9,520 nt of DNA from Faecalimonas sp. GTDB taxonomy: Bacteria; Bacillota_A; Clostridia; Lachnospirales; Lachnospiraceae. The translations under genes were made by a program, and so were the position numbers. This document shows positions 6,258 to 9,520 of the stretch, piece by piece (position 1 is the first letter of the stretch; every line of letters starts with the position of its first letter). The stretch lies in the NCBI GenBank assembly GCA_026169575.1, contig JAPFCT010000182.1:1-9520 (forward strand), read 5' to 3'. The notes below the pieces were generated by a model. The model was not told the DNA's origin. It made no database searches and saw only the letters and a program-made list of their open reading frames with translations.

Positions 6258-7421
6258 ATGTTATATACCGTGCCGCATTATTATAGAAAGTTTCAGTGTA
6301 CCGCATCTGCGTGTACGGACACTTGTTGTGCCGGATGGCAGATCATGATCGATGATAAGTCACTTAAAAAATATAAAAAGATTCCCGGAGCATTTGGAAA
6401 CCGTGTGAAAAATTCGGTGGACTGGAGGGAAGGCTCTTTTTTGCAGTATGAGGGCAGATGTGCCTTTCTGAATGAGGAAAATTTGTGTGATCTGTATGCG
6501 GAAGCCGGGGAACATATGCTTTGCAGGACATGCAGGATGTATCCGCGGCATATCGAGGAGTATGAGGGAGTACGGGAGATATCTCTCTCGCTGTCATGCC
6601 CGGAGGCTGCAAGGCTCATACTGGGATGCAGGGAACCGGTCCGGTTTCTGAGCCGGGAAGATGACAGAGAAGAGTCTTATGAGTCTTTTGACTTCTTCTT
6701 GTTTACGAAACTGATGGATGTCCGTGAAGTGATGACTGCCATTCTTCAGGACAGAGAGGAACCGGTTGATTTTCGTATTGGCAAAGTGCTGGCGCTCGCC
6801 CACGATGTACAAAGAAGGATCAAAAGGGAAGAACTATTTGAAATCGATGCACTTCTGGAGCGTTATCAAAAGGAGAAGAACCGCGAGAAGTTCAGAGAAA
6901 AATTAGAGAAAATTAGACAAAAAACATTGCCGCGCTATGAGATAATGAGTCAGATGTTTGAAATCTTTGAGGAACTGGAAGTGTTAAAAACAGACTGGAA
7001 GCCGTACATAGAATCTGTGAGGCGGACACTTTTTTCGCGGGGCGAAGCAGCGTATCTGGAGTCATTTGCACAGTTTGAGCGGGAGGCATGCAGGGGGAAC
7101 CGCTGGCAGATCTTTCTGGAACAGCTGATGGTCTACTTTTTATTTACATATTTCTGCGGTGCAGTCTATGACGGGCAGGCATACGGGAAAGTGAAATTTG
7201 CCGTTGTCAGCACGATGCTGATCCAGGAGATGGCAGTTTGCAGATTTTTGGAAGACGGCAGTTTTCCGGGGGAAGAAGAACTGGCAGAGATCGCCCACCG
7301 TTATGCAAAGGAAGTGGAACATTCTGATACGAATCTGAAACGGCTGGAGGAGCTGTTTGAAAGCAGAGAGATTTTCCGGCTTTTTCCACTTCTGTCAGTG
7401 ACACAAAGTACGGAGAGGTAA
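6258..7421 (+). CDS. fliB: FliB-type lysine N-methylase, cysteine-rich
   Basis: A 387-residue protein matching the flagellin lysine-N-methylase family in its N-terminal third. From ATG 6258 there are nine conserved-looking cysteines: Cys14, 19, 23, 24, 68, 77, 89, 92 and 114, in the contexts F-x-C-x4-C-x3-CC-x-GW, RCAFLN, LCDLY, LCRTCRMYPR and SLSCPEAARLIL. In Salmonella, FliB methylates surface lysines of flagellin and has been reported to use an Fe-S cluster with S-adenosylmethionine; the cysteines fit cluster binding. The C-terminal two thirds are mostly helical and less conserved. No flagellin or other flagellar gene is in the window, and many Lachnospiraceae carrying such proteins are non-motile, so the substrate here is uncertain. 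A GTG at 6237 would add seven residues. A second gene follows 30 bases on, probably in the same transcript. Confidence 0.85.
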   Translation: MLYTVPHYYRKFQCTASACTDTCCAGWQIMIDDKSLKKYKKIPGAFGNRVKNSVDWREGSFLQYEGRCAFLNEENLCDLYAEAGEHMLCRTCRMYPRHIEEYEGVREISLSLSCPEAARLILGCREPVRFLSREDDREESYESFDFFLFTKLMDVREVMTAILQDREEPVDFRIGKVLALAHDVQRRIKREELFEIDALLERYQKEKNREKFREKLEKIRQKTLPRYEIMSQMFEIFEELEVLKTDWKPYIESVRRTLFSRGEAAYLESFAQFEREACRGNRWQIFLEQLMVYFLFTYFCGAVYDGQAYGKVKFAVVSTMLIQEMAVCRFLEDGSFPGEEELAEIAHRYAKEVEHSDTNLKRLEELFESREIFRLFPLLSVTQSTER

Positions 7422-7451
7422 GGAAAAAACAAATAAAGGGGTAAGAAATAC

Positions 7452-7970
7452 ATGGCAACATTGACAAAGGAGATGAAAATCTTTTCCTACCAGACAAGTC
7501 CGGTCGTAGGATGGGAAGGAGAGGACGGCGGATTTTCGCTGGAACTTTTTGGAAATGGAAATCTGAGATACTGTACCTATAAGCTGTTTGATGACATTCA
7601 GCTGATGCAGATGTTTAAGGTAGACCGGGATACAGTGTATGGGATTTATGAACTGATCCAGGATACGAAGGAAGAAATCGGGGAGATTCCGAGAAATCTT
7701 GACAATGGTTCTGAGGAAGGATGGCTCAATGAATTTCATTTTATCGGGCAGGAGAAGATCGTTGCCCGCAATATCAGGACATCGATGCCGAAGCTTACGA
7801 TGCTGACAAGGCGGTCCTATTATGAGAAATATAAGGAAAATATGATCAGTGAAAATAATGTCATGCGGATCTTTCATGAGATCTGCCGGCTGCTGCGCAC
7901 CCAGGGAGTGCGGCTGTCCCTCGGATACTGCAAGATTGACCAGGACTTTAAACTTAAGGTGACCTGGTAG
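7452..7970 (+). CDS. Hypothetical protein of 172 residues, not recognised
   Basis: I do not recognise the family. The protein has no signal peptide or membrane segment and appears to be a soluble cytoplasmic alpha/beta protein. The first 60 residues look strand-rich (VVGWEGEDGGFSLELFGNGNLRYCTYKLF); helices follow (MQMFKVDRDTVYGIYELIQDTKEEIGEI) and a basic C-terminal part (RRSYYEKYKENM, RIFHEICRLLRTQGVRLSLGYC). There are only two cysteines and no catalytic motif I can name. It starts 30 bases after the FliB-like gene with AAAGGGG (7435-7441) 10 bases before the ATG and no separate promoter seen, so the two are probably co-transcribed. Codon use matches its neighbours and the frame is intact, so it is a real gene. 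Any link to methylation is an inference from neighbourhood alone. Confidence 0.8.
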   Translation: MATLTKEMKIFSYQTSPVVGWEGEDGGFSLELFGNGNLRYCTYKLFDDIQLMQMFKVDRDTVYGIYELIQDTKEEIGEIPRNLDNGSEEGWLNEFHFIGQEKIVARNIRTSMPKLTMLTRRSYYEKYKENMISENNVMRIFHEICRLLRTQGVRLSLGYCKIDQDFKLKVTW

Positions 7971-8029
7971 AAGTGAACTGGCAGAAGACCGGTCGCAGGG
8001 ATGCATATTCATAAAAGCTTAAAAAAATC

Positions 8030-8070
8030 TAAAGGAATCCTTATCTTGTGCTTTGATGAGGGTTCCTTTA
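8030..8070. repeat. Long 16-bp hairpin between the unknown gene and the glycosyltransferase
   Basis: Positions 8030-8045 pair with 8055-8070 over 16 bp (two G-T wobbles) with a 9-base loop TTGTGCTTT. On the plus strand no proper U-run follows (TACTATAAG), so it is an atypical terminator for the operon ending at 7970. On the minus strand a T7 run follows within 3 bases, although no leftward gene needs ending here. The right arm overlaps the promoter of the next gene. Confidence 0.7.
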
Positions 8071-8074
8071 TACT
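8046..8074 (+). promoter_or_regulatory. Promoter of the glycosyltransferase gene
   Basis: TTGTGC at 8046-8051 and TATACT at 8069-8074 are 17 bases apart, with the start near 8081, 34 bases before the ATG. The -10 is good and the -35 weak. The whole spacer lies inside the hairpin 8030-8070. Confidence 0.55.
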
Positions 8075-8114
8075 ATAAGCAGACAAAGAAGAACATACGA
8101 AGGAGGAGAGGCGC

Positions 8115-8813
8115 ATGAAATGCATTCGGAGGATACTGGCACTGGTGATTCTGATTGCTGTGTGTGCGGGGGGATTTGTTGCAGGAAAAGGCTATCGGAT
8201 GTATCAGGAAGCACTGGAAGCAAAGAGCCTTGCACAGATCCGGAAAGAGACAGTGGAAGATGAAAATTTTATACCGGCAGACGAGCTTCCTGAAATCTAT
8301 AAAGAGGCAGTCGTCTCTGTGGAGGATAAACGGTTTTACAGACACAAAGGGATCGATCCGGTCGGGATTTTGCGGGCATTTTATCACAATCTCCGTGCAG
8401 GGGAGCTTCTGGAAGGCGGAAGCACGATTACACAGCAGGTTGCAAAGAATTTTTATTTTGACATGGATCAGACGGTGGAACGCAAGTTCGCCGAGATCTT
8501 TATGGCAGCTGCGATCGAGAAGGAGTTTACCAAAGATGAGATTTTAGAATTGTATGTAAATCATATTTACTTTGGAGATGGGTACGATTGTGTGAGGGAG
8601 GCGAGTATCGGATACTTTCAGAAAGAGCCGGGACAGATGAATGCCTATGAGAGCACAATGCTTGCGGGAATTCCGAATGCCCCGTCTGTCTATGCGCCTA
8701 CGAAGAATCCGGAGCTTGCAGGACAGAGACAGAAGCAGGTGTTGGAAACTATGGTAAAGAATGAGATGATCACGGAGGAAGAGCGAAAAGAAATTCTTGC
8801 GCAGGCTCCATAA
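8115..8813 (+). CDS. mtgA: Monofunctional peptidoglycan glycosyltransferase (GT51)
   Basis: A 232-residue membrane-anchored enzyme that polymerises lipid II into glycan strands on the outer face of the cytoplasmic membrane. An N-terminal anchor helix spans residues about 6-24. The GT51 motifs follow in order: EDKRFYRHKGID (70-81, catalytic Glu70), GGSTITQQVAKN (101-112), RKFAE (123-127, second catalytic Glu127), then ELYVNHIYFGDG and STMLAGIPNAPSVYAPTKNP. The protein ends after this domain, with no transpeptidase domain, so it is the monofunctional type and not a class A PBP. AGGAGG (8101-8106) lies 8 bases before the ATG. It appears monocistronic, with its own promoter and a hairpin terminator at 8861-8894. 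The symbol mtgA (sgtB in staphylococci) is by family only. Confidence 0.93.
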   Translation: MKCIRRILALVILIAVCAGGFVAGKGYRMYQEALEAKSLAQIRKETVEDENFIPADELPEIYKEAVVSVEDKRFYRHKGIDPVGILRAFYHNLRAGELLEGGSTITQQVAKNFYFDMDQTVERKFAEIFMAAAIEKEFTKDEILELYVNHIYFGDGYDCVREASIGYFQKEPGQMNAYESTMLAGIPNAPSVYAPTKNPELAGQRQKQVLETMVKNEMITEEERKEILAQAP

Positions 8814-8828
8814 GCAAAATAAAAAAGA

Positions 8829-8857
8829 TTGACAAGTAAATACTACATATGTAATAT
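8829..8857 (+). promoter_or_regulatory. Strong promoter with a BlaI/MecI-type operator inside it
   Basis: A perfect TTGACA at 8829-8834 and TAATAT at 8852-8857 are 17 bases apart. The spacer and -10 are occupied by the palindrome described separately. Transcription would start near 8863, at the foot of the hairpin 8861-8890, and run toward the lipoprotein gene at 9013. Confidence 0.75.
8841..8856. promoter_or_regulatory. BlaI/MecI/CopY-type operator 1
   Basis: The core TACATATGTA (8844-8853) is a perfect palindrome of the TACA-N2-TGTA form that BlaI, MecI and CopY repressors bind; it extends to TACTACATATGTAATA with one mismatched pair. It fills the promoter spacer and covers the first two bases of the -10, so a bound dimer would block RNA polymerase. 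Confidence 0.7.
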
Positions 8858-8860
8858 TAG

Positions 8861-8894
8861 AGATAGGGAAGGTGTGCTGCTTCCTTATCTTTTT
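8861..8894 (+). terminator. Hairpin with U-run: glycosyltransferase terminator or 5' leader hairpin
   Basis: Arms 8861-8871 (AGATAGGGAAG) and 8880-8890 (CTTCCTTATCT) pair over 11 bp with one G-T wobble and an 8-base loop; T's continue to 8894. It can end read-through from the glycosyltransferase gene. Because it starts at the predicted +1 of the promoter at 8829-8857, it would also be the extreme 5' end of the lipoprotein transcript. Confidence 0.75.
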
Positions 8895-8902
8895 AAAATG
8901 AA

Positions 8903-8920
8903 ATCTTACAAATGTAAGAT
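8903..8920. promoter_or_regulatory. BlaI/MecI/CopY-type operator 2
   Basis: ATCTTACA (8903-8910), AA, TGTAAGAT (8913-8920) is a perfect 8-bp-arm palindrome with the same TACA-N2-TGTA core. Its centre is 63 bp from that of operator 1, six helical turns, so both sites face the same side of the DNA. A weak second promoter (TTTAAA 8892-8897, 17 bases, TAAGAT 8915-8920) could overlap it. Confidence 0.72.
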
Positions 8921-9012
8921 AATAGATGCAGTATATGGGGAAGAGCGCAGATTTCAGAGAGGAGCAGCCGTTTCAGACAGAGAAAATAGAGATGGAAGCA
9001 GGAGGGAGAAGA

Positions 9013-9520
9013 ATGGAAGACCGATATGGAAAGATCGCAGCAGTGCTGATTTCTGTGCTGACAGTGCTGCTGGCCGCATGCGCGCAGGGATGTGACACCG
9101 GAGAAAAAATCAAAGAGCAGTCGTACCAGACGCGGAAGGAAAAAAAGAGCACGGTTTGTCCGGAAGTATCAGGAGAAATCGGGGAGAAAGAGCAGAAACT
9201 GCTGCAAAAGGAGGCGGAGACGGCATGGGAAGACTACCGGGAAATCTACAGAGAAAAACCCGATAGTTCTTTGAAAGAGATGGTGGAAAAAATGGGAAAA
9301 CGGGGGTATATTATAATAGATGAAAACAATCAGACGAATTTACAGAATCCGGAAAAGCTGAGAGCGTTCTGTGGAAACCTGAAGGATGGAAGTGCGGGGA
9401 AAGTACGGTTTTATCGTGTGCTGGAGGAAAACGGGATCCGGCAGACCGATCTTTCCTTCGATGGGAGAAAACTCATGGTAACGAATGTCGTTCTGAGCAG
9501 GGAGAAGGAAGAAGCGTTTA
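9013..9520 (+). CDS. Putative lipoprotein of unknown function, under BlaI/MecI-type control (3' end outside window)
   Basis: The frame is open from ATG 9013 to the window edge (169 residues and one base), so the gene is cut by the window. GGAGGG (9001-9006) lies 6 bases before the ATG. A hydrophobic segment (residues 8-22, IAAVLISVLTVLLAA) ends in the lipobox LAAC, with Cys23 as lipidation site, indicating an exported membrane-anchored lipoprotein. The mature part is charged (Glu/Lys-rich), with a helical stretch (EKEQKLLQKEAETAWEDYREIYREKP) then an alpha/beta portion (GYIIIDENNQTNLQNPEKL, GKVRFYRVLEENGIRQTDLSFDG). It may belong to one of the uncharacterised clostridial lipoprotein families (DUF6070 came to mind from memory, unverified). 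The two upstream operators suggest induction by a BlaR1/MecR1-type sensor or a metal-responsive CopY-like repressor. Confidence 0.78.
   Translation, partial: MEDRYGKIAAVLISVLTVLLAACAQGCDTGEKIKEQSYQTRKEKKSTVCPEVSGEIGEKEQKLLQKEAETAWEDYREIYREKPDSSLKEMVEKMGKRGYIIIDENNQTNLQNPEKLRAFCGNLKDGSAGKVRFYRVLEENGIRQTDLSFDGRKLMVTNVVLSREKEEAF

Noticed and set aside
8829..9095. Small open frame of 88 codons from a TTG across the operator region.
   Set aside because: It runs through the promoter, hairpin and both palindromes, has no ribosome binding site, and overlaps the better-supported lipoprotein gene in another frame.
9092..9274. 60-codon Arg/Lys-rich open frame on the plus strand.
   Set aside because: It lies wholly inside the lipoprotein gene in another frame; the composition is a frame-shift product of purine-rich coding sequence.
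1..9520. CRISPR array, tRNA/rRNA genes, insertion sequences, attachment sites or large direct repeats.
   Set aside because: No regularly spaced repeats, cloverleaf-like sequence, transposase or integrase frame was found on reading both strands.

Overview
The window looks like a chromosomal segment of a low-to-moderate GC Gram-positive anaerobe of the Clostridia, most likely Lachnospiraceae (Blautia/Dorea/Mediterraneibacter-like). This is inferred from strong AGGAGG-type ribosome binding sites, TTGACA/TATAAT-type promoters, short intergenic gaps with U-tailed hairpin terminators, and the protein families present. No rRNA, tRNA, CRISPR array, insertion sequence or phage gene was seen.

Layout. 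At the left edge (1-230), a gene fragment on the minus strand (possibly feoA) and a membrane-protein gene on the plus strand diverge from back-to-back promoters. A good Fur box lies just downstream of the minus -10. The plus gene (312-1166) is a five-helix CmpB/'ABC-transporter type IV' family protein with a long charged C-terminal tail. It converges on a minus-strand MATE drug/sodium antiporter (1334-2677), and the two share a 15-bp hairpin terminator. Divergent from the MATE gene is an AraC-family regulator (2849-3793). Next is a two-gene ABC exporter operon (ATPase 3905-4621, permease 4611-6176, overlapping by 11 nt). It has a strong promoter, a perfect 7-bp inverted-repeat operator over the transcription start, and a terminator that uses the end of the permease reading frame.

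From a new promoter immediately after that terminator comes a FliB-type cysteine-rich lysine N-methylase (6258-7421), probably co-transcribed with an unrecognised 172-residue protein (7452-7970). Then comes a monofunctional peptidoglycan glycosyltransferase (8115-8813). The right edge (8829-9520) holds a promoter with an internal BlaI/MecI/CopY-type operator (TACA-N2-TGTA), a hairpin, a second operator of the same type exactly 63 bp away, and the start of a lipoprotein gene that runs off the window.

Most genes are ordinary housekeeping or transport functions. The least explained parts are the BlaI/MecI-type control region and its lipoprotein, the ABC operon operator with no repressor gene beside it, and the FliB-like methylase paired with an unknown protein and with no flagellar gene in sight.
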